Below, piece by piece: positions 19,037 through 27,072 of a stretch of DNA of 64,000 bases (its first letter is position 1; the number at the start of each line of letters is the position of its first letter). This stretch comes from Flavobacterium sp. MDT1-60. Its GTDB lineage: Bacteria > Bacteroidota > Bacteroidia > Flavobacteriales > Flavobacteriaceae. The translations under genes and the position numbers were made by a program. The stretch spans positions 124,001 to 188,000 of the forward strand of contig NZ_CP062159.1 in the NCBI RefSeq assembly GCF_014844035.1. The letters are read 5' to 3'. The notes under the pieces were generated by a model. It searched no databases. It saw only the letters and a list, made by a program, of their open reading frames with translations, and had not been told where the DNA came from.

Positions 19037-19084
19037 CTTAAAAGCAAAAAAGTGAATTTAATAATTCACTTTTTTGCTTTTAAG
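19037..19084. terminator. Bidirectional terminator, perfect 22-bp stem
   Basis: Arms 19037-19058 and 19063-19084 are exact reverse complements with a 4-nt loop, and A/T runs on both sides of the stem serve both directions. It separates the convergent GHMP kinase and 19058-19501 genes. The last codons of the latter lie inside the stem. Confidence 0.85.
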
Positions 19085-19501
19085 ATCTTTTGTCTCCAGG
19101 CGACGAACCTTCTGGCTTTCCTGCTCATTAGATTCAATAAGCGTATTATGTAAACGTTCTGCCATTTTTTCTATACTATTATTAATAGAATCGTATACTA
19201 ATTCCATTCTGCGATGTTTCTCTTCTTTAACTGCTTTTAAAACATCTTCTACAAAAATCTTATCGTACTTTTCAGCAACAGAATCACGGGTATTCGTTAG
19301 TCTGATAACATAATCGTTACTTAAAATAGTAACCTTAAAATGCTGTTCTTCATTACTTAAATAGTACTTACCTCCCAACTCATCAACATTGATGTCGGTA
19401 CTGCTGACTTTTAAAAGTTCCGTTATTATTCCATAAATATGATTCTCTATTTTGGAATATACTCTGGGCTTTCTTTTAAAAAAATTAAACATAAAAAACA
19501 T
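19058..19501 (-). CDS. Small conserved-looking protein of unknown function
   Basis: The 147-residue soluble, highly charged product begins MFFMFNFFKRKPRVYSK and has no signal peptide. A second ATG at 19492 is an equally good start. The first half looks like a small alpha/beta domain (YYLSNEEQHFKVTILSNDYVIRLTNT). The second half is mostly helical and Glu/Lys rich, and could form a coiled coil (DVLKAVKEEKHRRMELVYDS). No catalytic motif is recognised. The C-terminal KSKKVNY is encoded within the bidirectional terminator stem. I cannot assign a function. Confidence 0.7.
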   Translation of the reverse strand: MFFMFNFFKRKPRVYSKIENHIYGIITELLKVSSTDINVDELGGKYYLSNEEQHFKVTILSNDYVIRLTNTRDSVAEKYDKIFVEDVLKAVKEEKHRRMELVYDSINNSIEKMAERLHNTLIESNEQESQKVRRLETKDLKSKKVNY

Positions 19502-19721
19502 TAAACACTTGATTATTAAGGTAATTTTCTATCATTTTTTCGCAATTTTTATTTAACATTCATTAAATCAAATCTACTTTCCTAGAACAAAAATTCGAGC
19601 AAATTAACTGTATAATTTTGAATATCACAAATTTTTTAAATTATATTTCGATTATTCCTATATAATTAAAGACAAATAAATAGATATTTATTACAAAAAC
19701 AAGTGGTAATCCTATTAAAGC

Positions 19722-19757
19722 AGAAAAACCCGAAACATTTAAAATGCTTCGGGTTTT
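19722..19757 (-). terminator. Terminator of the PpiD/SurA-like gene
   Basis: The stem 19725-19740 with 19742-19757 (CCCGAA core, one G-U pair) is followed on the minus strand by a short T run. It lies 22 bp after the stop of the isomerase gene. The 19502-19721 stretch holds nothing else that I can recognise. Confidence 0.65.
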
Positions 19758-19779
19758 CTTATATTTTATTAAGTACTAC

Positions 19780-21879
19780 TTAGTAGTTAAACTGTAGTCT
19801 GTTATCTTCAATTTTAGCATTGTTTTTCAACGCTGGTAAAATTCTGCTTGTATCAGATGCGCTTTGAGCTTTTACTTTTGCCACATATTCTGCATGGTTA
19901 GCAATTGCCGGAGCTTTTATAGTACTGATGTTTTTTACAACATATACACCTGTATTTCCTTCAATTGGAGCAGAAACTTTATTTGCAGTTAAAGCAAATG
20001 CATTTCCAACAACTTTTGGCTCTTGTCCAACTCCACCAGGTAAAACAGGATTATCCATTGTAACGTTAGCAGCTTGCTGAACAGCTACACCAGCACTTTT
20101 AGCAATAGCTTCAAGGCTTGATCCTGTCAATTTAGCTTTTAACATTTCAGCTTTTTTCTTATTTTTCAAGATTGGCTCAACATAAGGTCTGGCCATCGTA
20201 ACAGATACTAAACCTGATTTGTTTTCGCTTTTATATTGCGCAATTACGTGACCAATATTAGCTAATTCAAAACGTTTTACATCTCCAATGCTAGTTTCTT
20301 TGTCAAATGCCCATCTTACAATGTTACGTTGGTTTCCTAATGGACCAAACGCTTCATCCATCGCTTTTGCAGTTACCGGAGCAGCAACTTTTAAACCTAA
20401 TTCTTTTGCTGTAGCTGCAAAATCTTTATCAGCAGCATCCATTTCAAATTTAGTTGCCAATGTAAATACTTTATCAGAAGTAGCTTCAGATGGCTCAATT
20501 TTTTGAGCGATTGTAGCTAAACGAATTCCGTCTTGTTTATCTGTAATTTTGATAATGTGGAAACCAAAAGGAGTTTCTACTAAACCAACTTTTCCAATTC
20601 CGTTACTGAATACAAAATCATTGAATGGTTTTACCATTTGATTTGGACCAAAATAGCCTAAATCACCACCTTGTTGTGCAGATGAATCATCAGAACTTGT
20701 AAAAGCCAACATCATGAAACTATCAGGATTAGCCTGAACCTGAGCTAAAATTTCTTCAGCTTTAGCTTTAGCTTCTTCTTTAGTTCTCTTTTCTTTTTGA
20801 TTTGGAGTTTGAGATCCTTCGTAACCAATTAAGATATGACTTGCTTTTGCATTTACTCCAGCTTTAAATCCTAAAGATTTAGAAATAGCGTAGTATCTTC
20901 CAAAAACATAAGGTCCATAAATTGCTCCGGCAGGCAAACTGAATAATTTATCAGCATCTACTGCAGGTAAACTATTTTTAGGCACATATGTAGAATCATA
21001 AGGAACATCAGAATTTGCATTTACAAATTCTGCAACGTTTGTTGCGCTTCTGAAACCAGCTAAAGTATCATTTTTACCAGTTTTAGCATTGTAAACAACA
21101 CTTCCATTTAATAATCCTGTGATTTTAGCTTTAATTTCAGCTTCATCTTCTTTTGAAGCTTTATCTTCTACTAAAACATATTGAATCTCACGAGTTTCGT
21201 CCGCTTTGAATTTCTTCTCGTTTTTCTTCATGTAAGCTACAATCTCATCATCAGAAATTTTCACATCACTATCTTTAATAGAAGAATACAATGCACCAAC
21301 ATAAGCAAAGTTTACTTTGTTAGCTTCCATTTCGTATTTCAACTTTCCTTCACTAGCAGTTGTGTAAAGTCCAGATTTAATTAACGTATTGTAGATTTGA
21401 AATTTTGCGTTCAATTCAGCATCTTTTTCTTTTGCAGAAATATATTGAGCTGCTTCAGGGTTTGTTTTGAAATACTCTTTAAATTTCACAATATCAAACA
21501 TACCTGCTGCATTAAGGAACATTGGGTTTTTTCCAATATTCGGATCTGCTTTCAAAACTTCAATTAAGTGTTTTTCTCCAACTCTCAATCCTAATTTATC
21601 AAACTGAGCTGATAATAATGCGATTGAAACTTCTTGATCCCAAACTCTGTTTGCAGCTTCAGTGGAAGTAATTCCCTGCCCACTTTTTTCAACATTACTA
21701 ACTTTAACTCTAAAGTCTTCAAATGAAATATCCTTTCCATCGATGCTTCCCACATCTTTTGAACTTTGACCAAAAGTACCGCTGTTGAATAGATCTTGTA
21801 TTATAAATGCAAATAATGCAAGTGCAATAACTCCTATCAATAATGCGGAACGCTGTCTAATTTTTGCTAAAACTGCCAT
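19780..21879 (-). CDS. Membrane-anchored peptidyl-prolyl isomerase/chaperone (PpiD/SurA type)
   Basis: Taken from the ATG at 21879 (MAVLAKIRQRS) the protein has 699 residues. One transmembrane anchor lies at about 12-32, followed by a SurA_N-like helical chaperone domain, then a parvulin rotamase domain at about 345-455 (KASHILIGYEG, GGDLGYFGPNQMVKPF, ETPFGFHIIKI). A second divergent rotamase-like segment probably fills the C-terminus. PpiD-type proteins help outer-membrane and secreted proteins fold in the periplasm. An in-frame ATG 14 codons upstream would add charged residues before the anchor and is less likely. The neighbouring minus-strand genes are also envelope functions. Confidence 0.88.
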   Translation of the reverse strand: MAVLAKIRQRSALLIGVIALALFAFIIQDLFNSGTFGQSSKDVGSIDGKDISFEDFRVKVSNVEKSGQGITSTEAANRVWDQEVSIALLSAQFDKLGLRVGEKHLIEVLKADPNIGKNPMFLNAAGMFDIVKFKEYFKTNPEAAQYISAKEKDAELNAKFQIYNTLIKSGLYTTASEGKLKYEMEANKVNFAYVGALYSSIKDSDVKISDDEIVAYMKKNEKKFKADETREIQYVLVEDKASKEDEAEIKAKITGLLNGSVVYNAKTGKNDTLAGFRSATNVAEFVNANSDVPYDSTYVPKNSLPAVDADKLFSLPAGAIYGPYVFGRYYAISKSLGFKAGVNAKASHILIGYEGSQTPNQKEKRTKEEAKAKAEEILAQVQANPDSFMMLAFTSSDDSSAQQGGDLGYFGPNQMVKPFNDFVFSNGIGKVGLVETPFGFHIIKITDKQDGIRLATIAQKIEPSEATSDKVFTLATKFEMDAADKDFAATAKELGLKVAAPVTAKAMDEAFGPLGNQRNIVRWAFDKETSIGDVKRFELANIGHVIAQYKSENKSGLVSVTMARPYVEPILKNKKKAEMLKAKLTGSSLEAIAKSAGVAVQQAANVTMDNPVLPGGVGQEPKVVGNAFALTANKVSAPIEGNTGVYVVKNISTIKAPAIANHAEYVAKVKAQSASDTSRILPALKNNAKIEDNRLQFNY

Positions 21880-21987
21880 TTTTATTATCGTTAATTTTAT
21901 ATTCAGTTTGCGAAAATACAATTATCTAGTTAATAACAATACAACTAGCAATTTATTTTGCACAATTTTTTTAATTAATAAAAGAAA

Positions 21988-23247
21988 TCACTCTTTTACT
22001 GTCATTTTCACCAATTCAATTTTCTTATTTGTAGCTTCTTCTATCACGAAATGATAGTGATCTATTACAATTTCTTCCCCTTTCTGAGGAATTTCCTTCG
22101 TAAAGTTTACAATAAACCCTCCCAGAGTACCATATGAGTCTTCCTCAGGAATCATCAATTTATAGGTTTCATTTAAGTATTCCACATCTAATCTGGTAGA
22201 AAACAAATACTTACCATCTCCCAATTCCTGTTCGATTAATTCTTCATCTAAATCATGCTCATCTTCAATTTCTCCAAATAATTCCTCAACAATATCTTCG
22301 ATTGTAATAATTCCGGAAGTACCTCCGTATTCATCTAAAACAACCGCGACATTTTTTCTCTTTTTAATCAAAAGATTTAAAGCGTCTTTTATCAAAATAG
22401 TTTCAGGAACAAACTCAACTGTCATCAAAACTGATTTTATCGTCTTTGGTTTTTTAAATAAATCGAATGAATGCACATAACCTACAATATCATCGAGTGA
22501 GTTTTGACTGACTACAATCTTAGAATAACCAGTCTCTATAAAAAGTTCTTTAAGATCTGTTATACTATCAAATAAATCTATATCAACAATTTCAGTACGC
22601 GGCGTCATAATATCCCGCGCTTTTACACCTGAAAACTCTAATGCATTTTGGAAAATCTGAATTTCAGAATCGACTTCATCGTCATCTTCAACCGAATTCA
22701 TTTGCTCTGTAATATAATTTCCAAGCTCAATTTTACTAAAATACAATTGTACCTGATCGCCTTCTGTTTTAAAGAATTTTCTCAAAACAAAATCTGAAAT
22801 CCAGATAAAAAAGGTAGAGATATAATAGAATAATCTGTAAAACAAATACGCTGGAACAGCCAAAATCTTAATTAATGAATTTGCATAAATCTGAAAGAAA
22901 ACTTTAGGGAGAAATTCAGCCGTAATTAAAACGATAAAAGTTGAAATCAGGGTCTGAATCAATAAACTAGTGATGTCTGAAAAATGATATCCTAATTTAG
23001 TGATGCATCTTAAAACTAAATCACCCATGAAAAACCCGTAAATAACCAGGGCAACATTATTACCTATAAGCATTGCGGCAATAAACTTCGAAGGATTCTC
23101 TGTAAGTTTGGTTAGAATTTGAGAGGCAAAATTATCTTGCTTCTTTTCTATTCCAAGATAAATTTTGTTCGAGGAAATAAAAGCTATTTCCATTCCTGAA
23201 AAAAAGGCTGATAGTATTAAACATAGTATTATAATACTAATTTCCAT
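21988..23247 (-). CDS. CNNM/CorC family membrane protein (DUF21, CBS pair, CorC_HlyC domain)
   Basis: The 419-residue protein has an N-terminal DUF21/CNNM membrane domain (about 1-190, FFSGMEIAFISSNK in helix 1). A CBS pair follows at about 205-330 (GVKARDIMTPRTEI, LDEYGGTSGIITIEDIVEELFGEI). A C-terminal CorC_HlyC domain at about 340-415 contains YGTLGGFIV. Relatives are magnesium/cobalt efflux factors and are often labelled hemolysins; divalent-cation homeostasis is the better supported idea. It lies 2 bp after the small membrane ORF and close to lptC, suggesting a single envelope transcript. Confidence 0.9.
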   Translation of the reverse strand: MEISIIILCLILSAFFSGMEIAFISSNKIYLGIEKKQDNFASQILTKLTENPSKFIAAMLIGNNVALVIYGFFMGDLVLRCITKLGYHFSDITSLLIQTLISTFIVLITAEFLPKVFFQIYANSLIKILAVPAYLFYRLFYYISTFFIWISDFVLRKFFKTEGDQVQLYFSKIELGNYITEQMNSVEDDDEVDSEIQIFQNALEFSGVKARDIMTPRTEIVDIDLFDSITDLKELFIETGYSKIVVSQNSLDDIVGYVHSFDLFKKPKTIKSVLMTVEFVPETILIKDALNLLIKKRKNVAVVLDEYGGTSGIITIEDIVEELFGEIEDEHDLDEELIEQELGDGKYLFSTRLDVEYLNETYKLMIPEEDSYGTLGGFIVNFTKEIPQKGEEIVIDHYHFVIEEATNKKIELVKMTVKE

Positions 23248-23249
23248 TT

Positions 23250-23444
23250 TTACTGTTTTTTATTACGATCATCAAATTTCTTGACAAATTTTCTTCTGAA
23301 GAAAAACATAAAAACCGCCATTCCGGCAATTATAAAACTCAAAGCGTAATTCTCATTACCTTCATTTAACTTTATAACTCCATCATAAATAAAGTAGACT
23401 GCAAATGCGATGTAAACGTATTGTGTATATTTTAAGTAACCCAT
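23250..23444 (-). CDS. Small two-helix membrane protein of unknown function
   Basis: The 64-residue product has hydrophobic segments at about 6-23 and 34-49, then a basic tail (RRKFVKKFDDRNKKQ). No function is recognised. It is supported by its tight packing: 8 bp after lptC and 2 bp before the CNNM gene. The basic tail would lie in the cytoplasm by the positive-inside rule. Confidence 0.7.
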   Translation of the reverse strand: MGYLKYTQYVYIAFAVYFIYDGVIKLNEGNENYALSFIIAGMAVFMFFFRRKFVKKFDDRNKKQ

Positions 23445-23452
23445 AATCTGTT

Positions 23453-24004
23453 TTATTCGTTGGCTTCTAATTCGCCAGTTATTCGTTGTGAATTTATCAC
23501 TTTAAAATCTTTACTAAAGTCAATTCCCTGACCATTTGAAACTCCTTTAGCATCGGTAAGTTTAAATTTTCTTTCGGTATAAAACCATTCGTTTTTCTGG
23601 TCAAAATACAGTTGTTCTGTTTCGAGCATCTGGCCGGTTTCTGAAGTAATTTTTACTTTACCCTGTAAATCTATAATTCCGGTTTGTTTATAGGAAACCG
23701 CATAATTTGCTTTTATAAAAGTACGCTTTTGTTTTTTATCGTATAAGGTAACATCAATTCCTTTTGGGAATTCAGTAAATGGAAATTCAAGATTAGAATA
23801 ATCCAGCATTTTTCGGCTTTTCAAAACTCCTGTAATGCGTCCTGAATCAGTATATTTTATATTAACCGTGTCTGCATCACTGCCTGGAACAAATTCTGAA
23901 AAGTTAATTTTTTGAACCTCCTTAAAATTACTTTCGCATCCAAAAAACAGTGCCACAGTAAGAACTGTGACAGCGTGTATACTATATTTTTTTGGTAAAT
24001 TCAT
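23453..24004 (-). CDS. lptC: LPS export ABC transporter periplasmic protein LptC
   Basis: The 183-residue protein has an N-terminal signal sequence ending FFGCESN, so in this lineage it is a lipoprotein and not a simple membrane-anchored form. A beta-jellyroll LptC domain follows (GVLKSRKMLDYSN, YDKKQKRTFIKANYAV, LQGKVKITSETGQMLETEQLYFD). LptC passes lipopolysaccharide from the LptBFG extractor to the LptA bridge. It lies in a minus-strand group between an outer-membrane protein (52 bp upstream) and a small membrane ORF. Confidence 0.88.
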   Translation of the reverse strand: MNLPKKYSIHAVTVLTVALFFGCESNFKEVQKINFSEFVPGSDADTVNIKYTDSGRITGVLKSRKMLDYSNLEFPFTEFPKGIDVTLYDKKQKRTFIKANYAVSYKQTGIIDLQGKVKITSETGQMLETEQLYFDQKNEWFYTERKFKLTDAKGVSNGQGIDFSKDFKVINSQRITGELEANE

Positions 24005-24056
24005 TTGCCAAATGTAGTAAATTGTAATGAGCTTAAAAAAACAGAATAGTTTATGT

Positions 24057-25286
24057 TTAGTTGAATTTACTCTTAACGAACCATCTGTCGTTAAAAGAGA
24101 AGCTTAAACTAAAGTTCATATAATTTTCCTGAATCAAACCTGCAGATGTAGTTCCTCTTTTACCAAATTCAATACCTAAATTCACATTTGAAAATGATCC
24201 CGTAATAGGAAATCCAGCTCCCAAAGTCATTCCGACATCATTAATTGACTGGTTATTAATCACTAAACCAATTTTCTCATATTTTAAACCAGCTCTATAG
24301 GTAATTCTGCTGAAGTAACTTGAAAACGAAGTGTAATTTGGAATATAATATCCTCCAACTGCATATTTCGAATACTTCTCGTAACGTACATCATCACTAG
24401 AGTTATAGTAATTTGCGTATCGTCCATCACCCTGAAAAGCTAATGTAGTACCAACTAACCATTTTCTTGCCTCTCCAACACCAACGCCGATCGTTAATTT
24501 ATTAGGTAATTTTAAATTAGTTTCTGTTGATGGATATTCATAAGGATCCGGATCTCCGGAAACCGAAATAATTCTTGCATTATCCGATTTTAAAGTACTT
24601 GCAAAAGTGTAACTTAAACTAGTAAATAAAGTCGTTTTTTTATAAATCTTTCTTTGATACATAGTACCAATATTAAAATTCACACCAGATAACTCAGATT
24701 GGTTCGTTTCTCGGGTTACACTTGCAACGTCTGTAATACCTTCAATACTTGTTGTTGTAATTTGTCCAAAATTATATTGTACATCAGCTCCAATATTCCA
24801 ATTTGGTAAAATCTTATATCCTAAACCAAAGAATACCTTATTAACACCACCTTTTCCTTCAAACTGACTATTTGTTGCACCAGTTACATCAGAATTATTA
24901 TTTATAATTTTATATCCAACAGAAGATAACGGAACCAAACCAAAAGCAGCTCCAAATTTACCCATCGGAATTCCAACTGCTAAATAATCAAAAGTAGATC
25001 TTTGTGCTTTTGCAGATTCATTAGTATTTTTTAATGTAGATGTTCCAAAAGTTCCTCCAATCGTAAATGTAGTTTGTCTTAAACTCGCATAACTTGAAGG
25101 GTTATCAATATTCAAGTGAATACTATCCTGCTCTACTGATACGCCACCCATAGATCTGTTTTCAAGAGTACCTTTGAATCTTGCATCACCAATTCCGTAA
25201 AAAGAATAAGGAGAAGCTGTACCTTGCTGAGCAAATGAAACGAACGAGATAAGTAAACAAGCACTTATTATAATTTTTTTAATCAT
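24057..25286 (-). CDS. Outer-membrane beta-barrel protein (OmpP1/FadL-like), function unknown
   Basis: The 409-residue protein has a signal peptide (VSFAQQG at about 16-22). A barrel-like pattern of alternating strands follows, with many aromatic ends, and the last residues WFVKSKFN resemble a C-terminal barrel strand. The N-terminal block SPYSFYGIGDARFKGTLENRS is typical of FadL/OmpP1-like proteins of Bacteroidota. The cargo is unknown. Its ATG overlaps the end of coaX by 8 bp and lptC follows downstream, so it is part of the coaX-OMP-lptC-CNNM transcript. The genetic link to LptC makes an envelope-lipid role reasonable but unproven. Confidence 0.8.
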   Translation of the reverse strand: MIKKIIISACLLISFVSFAQQGTASPYSFYGIGDARFKGTLENRSMGGVSVEQDSIHLNIDNPSSYASLRQTTFTIGGTFGTSTLKNTNESAKAQRSTFDYLAVGIPMGKFGAAFGLVPLSSVGYKIINNNSDVTGATNSQFEGKGGVNKVFFGLGYKILPNWNIGADVQYNFGQITTTSIEGITDVASVTRETNQSELSGVNFNIGTMYQRKIYKKTTLFTSLSYTFASTLKSDNARIISVSGDPDPYEYPSTETNLKLPNKLTIGVGVGEARKWLVGTTLAFQGDGRYANYYNSSDDVRYEKYSKYAVGGYYIPNYTSFSSYFSRITYRAGLKYEKIGLVINNQSINDVGMTLGAGFPITGSFSNVNLGIEFGKRGTTSAGLIQENYMNFSLSFSFNDRWFVKSKFN

Positions 25287-26013
25287 TGTCGATTTTATAT
25301 TGAAATGTTTGGTTCAAACTTTCCAGAAGGAAATTTGAATTGGCAAATATGGTATTTTTTAATCGTTTAGCCAAAAATTCTGCATCGCCACCCGTTAAAA
25401 TTATTATAAAATTTGAAAAGTTCTCCCGATATTCATCGATAAAACCATCAATCTCATAGACGAACCCATTGACAACACCAGAATGAATCGCTTCTTTAGT
25501 AGAGTTTCCTATATAGGATTCAGGCGCATCTAATGTCAACAAAGGCAACTTGGCTGTGAAATTATGCAATGCTTCGTAACGCAATCGCAAACCTGGCGAA
25601 ATCGCTCCGCCCAGATAATTATCATTTTCGTCGATAAAATCGTAGGTTATGCAAGTTCCGGCATCAATCACTAATCTATTTTGTTTTGGGAATTGTAAAG
25701 TAGCTCCGGCAGCCAAAACCATTCGATCAATTCCTAATGTTTTTGGTGTTGCATATTTATTTATGAAAGGAAAAACATCTTCATGAGTTAAAAAATGAAT
25801 TTTTAGCTGATCTTCGAATGTCAAAAAAGACTGTTTTTCGACATTTCCAACCGAAGCAACAACCAAATCAGAGCAATTTTGAAATTTTTCTAAAATTTTT
25901 TTAATTTTTTTTTCGAGTTCATTTTTCTCAAAAACAAAATTTTCAAGAACAGTACTTCCCTCAAAGACAGCTGCTTTAATTCGAGTGTTTCCAACATCAA
26001 CTGTTAAAACCAT
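25279..26013 (-). CDS. coaX: Type III pantothenate kinase
   Basis: CoaX phosphorylates pantothenate in the first step of coenzyme A synthesis. From the ATG at 26013 the product has 244 residues, the usual family size. It begins MVLTVDVGNTRIKAAVF, with the ASKHA DVGNT phosphate loop. TLGIDRMVLAAGA (GxDR), VIDAGTCITYDFI and GGAISPGLRLRYEAL follow. A longer upstream frame runs antisense through the tRNA-Phe gene and is rejected. It is the first gene of a minus-strand transcript and overlaps the outer-membrane protein start by 8 bp. Confidence 0.95.
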   Translation of the reverse strand: MVLTVDVGNTRIKAAVFEGSTVLENFVFEKNELEKKIKKILEKFQNCSDLVVASVGNVEKQSFLTFEDQLKIHFLTHEDVFPFINKYATPKTLGIDRMVLAAGATLQFPKQNRLVIDAGTCITYDFIDENDNYLGGAISPGLRLRYEALHNFTAKLPLLTLDAPESYIGNSTKEAIHSGVVNGFVYEIDGFIDEYRENFSNFIIILTGGDAEFLAKRLKNTIFANSNFLLESLNQTFQYKIDND

Positions 26014-26065
26014 GTTTGTTTTTTTATAAACGCGAAGATACGAATTGATTTTTTTAAAAAAATGT

Positions 26066-26096
26066 TTTGGATAAACGAAAAATGATTCTATCTTTG
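26066..26096 (+). promoter_or_regulatory. Promoter of tRNA-Phe (canonical Bacteroidota form)
   Basis: TTTG at 26066-26069, a 19-bp spacer and TATCTTTG at 26089-26096 match the Bacteroidota housekeeping consensus exactly. The tRNA begins 22 bp downstream. Confidence 0.85.
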
Positions 26097-26117
26097 CACC
26101 CGCAATGAGCACAACAC

Positions 26118-26193
26118 GGTACCTTAGCTCAGATGGTAGAGCAATGGACTGAAAATCCATGTGTCCCTGGTTCGATCCCTGGAGGTACCACCA
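26118..26193 (+). tRNA. tRNA-Phe (GAA anticodon), CCA encoded
   Basis: This is a 76-nt cloverleaf. The acceptor GGTACCT (26118-26124) pairs with AGGTACC (26183-26189), followed by discriminator A and encoded CCA. The anticodon arm is ATGGA-CTGAAAA-TCCAT with anticodon GAA at 26151-26153, and the T arm is CCCTGGTTCGATCCCTGG-like. The promoter is canonical and an intrinsic terminator follows at 26196. The segment from about tRNA position 42 to the terminator is duplicated 370-381 bp downstream, on the far side of the GIY-YIG gene. Confidence 0.97.
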
Positions 26194-26195
26194 AA

Positions 26196-26222
26196 ACCCA
26201 CTCAACTGAGTGGGTTTTTTGT
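26196..26222 (+). terminator. Terminator of tRNA-Phe
   Basis: Stem ACCCACTC (26196-26203) with GAGTGGGT (26208-26215), then a T run. A near copy with one weakened pair recurs at 26577-26600 after the tRNA remnant. Confidence 0.85.
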
Positions 26223-26241
26223 TTTTAATATTTTTTTACAA

Positions 26242-26529
26242 ATGCATTACTTATATATTCTGTACTCGGATTCATCTCAAAAATTTTATATCGGAGAAAC
26301 AAACAATATTGAAGAGCGTATTTTAAAACATCAAAATCATTCTTACCAAAATTCTTTTACCAAAATTGCCAATGACTGGAGAGTCCTTTTAACTTTTGAT
26401 TGCTTAAACAGAGAAGAGGCCATTTATTTGGAAAAGTTTATCAAAAGAATGAAAAGTAAAACTTTTAATAACAAAATAATCACAGATCCGTCTATTATAA
26501 AAGACATTTTATCTAAAAGAAAATCATAA
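26242..26529 (+). CDS. GIY-YIG (URI domain) nuclease nested between tRNA-Phe and a tRNA-Phe remnant
   Basis: The 95-residue protein is a stand-alone GIY-YIG domain. The diagnostic pair appears as LYIL at residues 4-7 and FYIGETNNIEERI at 15-27, with the catalytic Arg probably in the latter. NREEAIYLEKFIKRMKS supplies the metal-binding Glu region near residue 64. I chose the ATG at 26242. The frame is also open upstream without a stop through the terminator and the tRNA 3' half to about 26140, so a longer GTG-started form (26161) is formally possible. The TAA at 26527-26529 touches the first base of the duplicated tRNA segment. The arrangement suggests a minimal homing element specific for the tRNA gene; substrate and activity are inferred. 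Confidence 0.88.
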   Translation: MHYLYILYSDSSQKFYIGETNNIEERILKHQNHSYQNSFTKIANDWRVLLTFDCLNREEAIYLEKFIKRMKSKTFNNKIITDPSIIKDILSKRKS

Positions 26530-26611
26530 TGTGTCCCTGGTTCTCCCGAAGCCTCGGTACTGGAGGTACCACCAAAACCAACTCAACTGAGTGGTTTTTT
26601 TGTTTTTAATA
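26529..26611 (+). mobile_element. Decayed duplicate of the tRNA-Phe 3' half plus terminator (probable displaced target end)
   Basis: ATGTGTCCCTGGTTC at 26529-26543 repeats 26159-26173 exactly. CTGGAGGTACCACCAAAACC at 26560-26579 repeats 26179-26198 exactly, including the encoded CCA. The terminator stem and its T-rich tail to TTTTTAATA are repeated with two changes. Between the two identical blocks the 5-bp T-loop part of the real tRNA is replaced by 16 bp (TCCCGAAGCCTCGGTA), so this copy cannot fold as a tRNA half. It marks the far end of the unit carrying the GIY-YIG gene. Confidence 0.85.
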
Positions 26612-27072
26612 CCTCGGGGGAAATTTAAATTCCATTTTTTTCTAAATTCCAAATTCCAATAAAGCTTAAGCACAAGGAACGCTAAGGTTTTCAAGGTTTT
26701 TATTAAACTTTGAAAACCTTGCTTTTTTTTAATAATACATGCATATTGGTGTCACAACAGTTGAAACCGTTGGCTATGTTCTTTCTTCTATAGATTCATT
26801 TTGATTCTTTTTAATTTTTGAACAAACAAAACTATTACGTGTTAGCATCTTATCGTAGAAAAAACATCTCGAACTTTGCGTATCACAGGCTTCGGGATGC
26901 GCTTTTCAAGGTTAAAATCTTCTACTTTGAAACTTAAATACTACTAAAAAGTGTAAAGTCAACAATTAAGTTGTTTTTGTTAAAAAAGTATCAACTAAAT
27001 AAAAAAATATCTTATATATTCGTAAAATCATACTTTACTATTTTATATACTATTAAAAACACATAGCGTTTT
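26612..27072. other. Non-coding stretch between the tRNA element and the MHS transporter
   Basis: No credible gene is seen. It holds an AAATTCCAAATTCC repeat arm near 26643-26660 and a strong terminator at 26684-26730. A short hairpin GCGTATC/GATGCGC (26878-26884 with 26896-26902) is followed by four T, inside a longer possible pairing of GTAGAA (26855-26860) with TTCTAC (26920-26925). This could be a small structured RNA or repeat debris. Confidence 0.5.
26684..26730 (+). terminator. Strong intrinsic terminator downstream of the GIY-YIG unit
   Basis: The 16-bp stem 26684-26699 with 26705-26720 (one G-U pair, 5-nt loop) is followed by eight T at 26723-26730. Confidence 0.75.

Noticed and set aside
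25279..26205. A longer CoaX frame starting at 26205, antisense through tRNA-Phe
   Set aside because: The conserved N-terminus MVLTVDVGNT begins at 26013, and the extra residues come from the complement of the tRNA gene.
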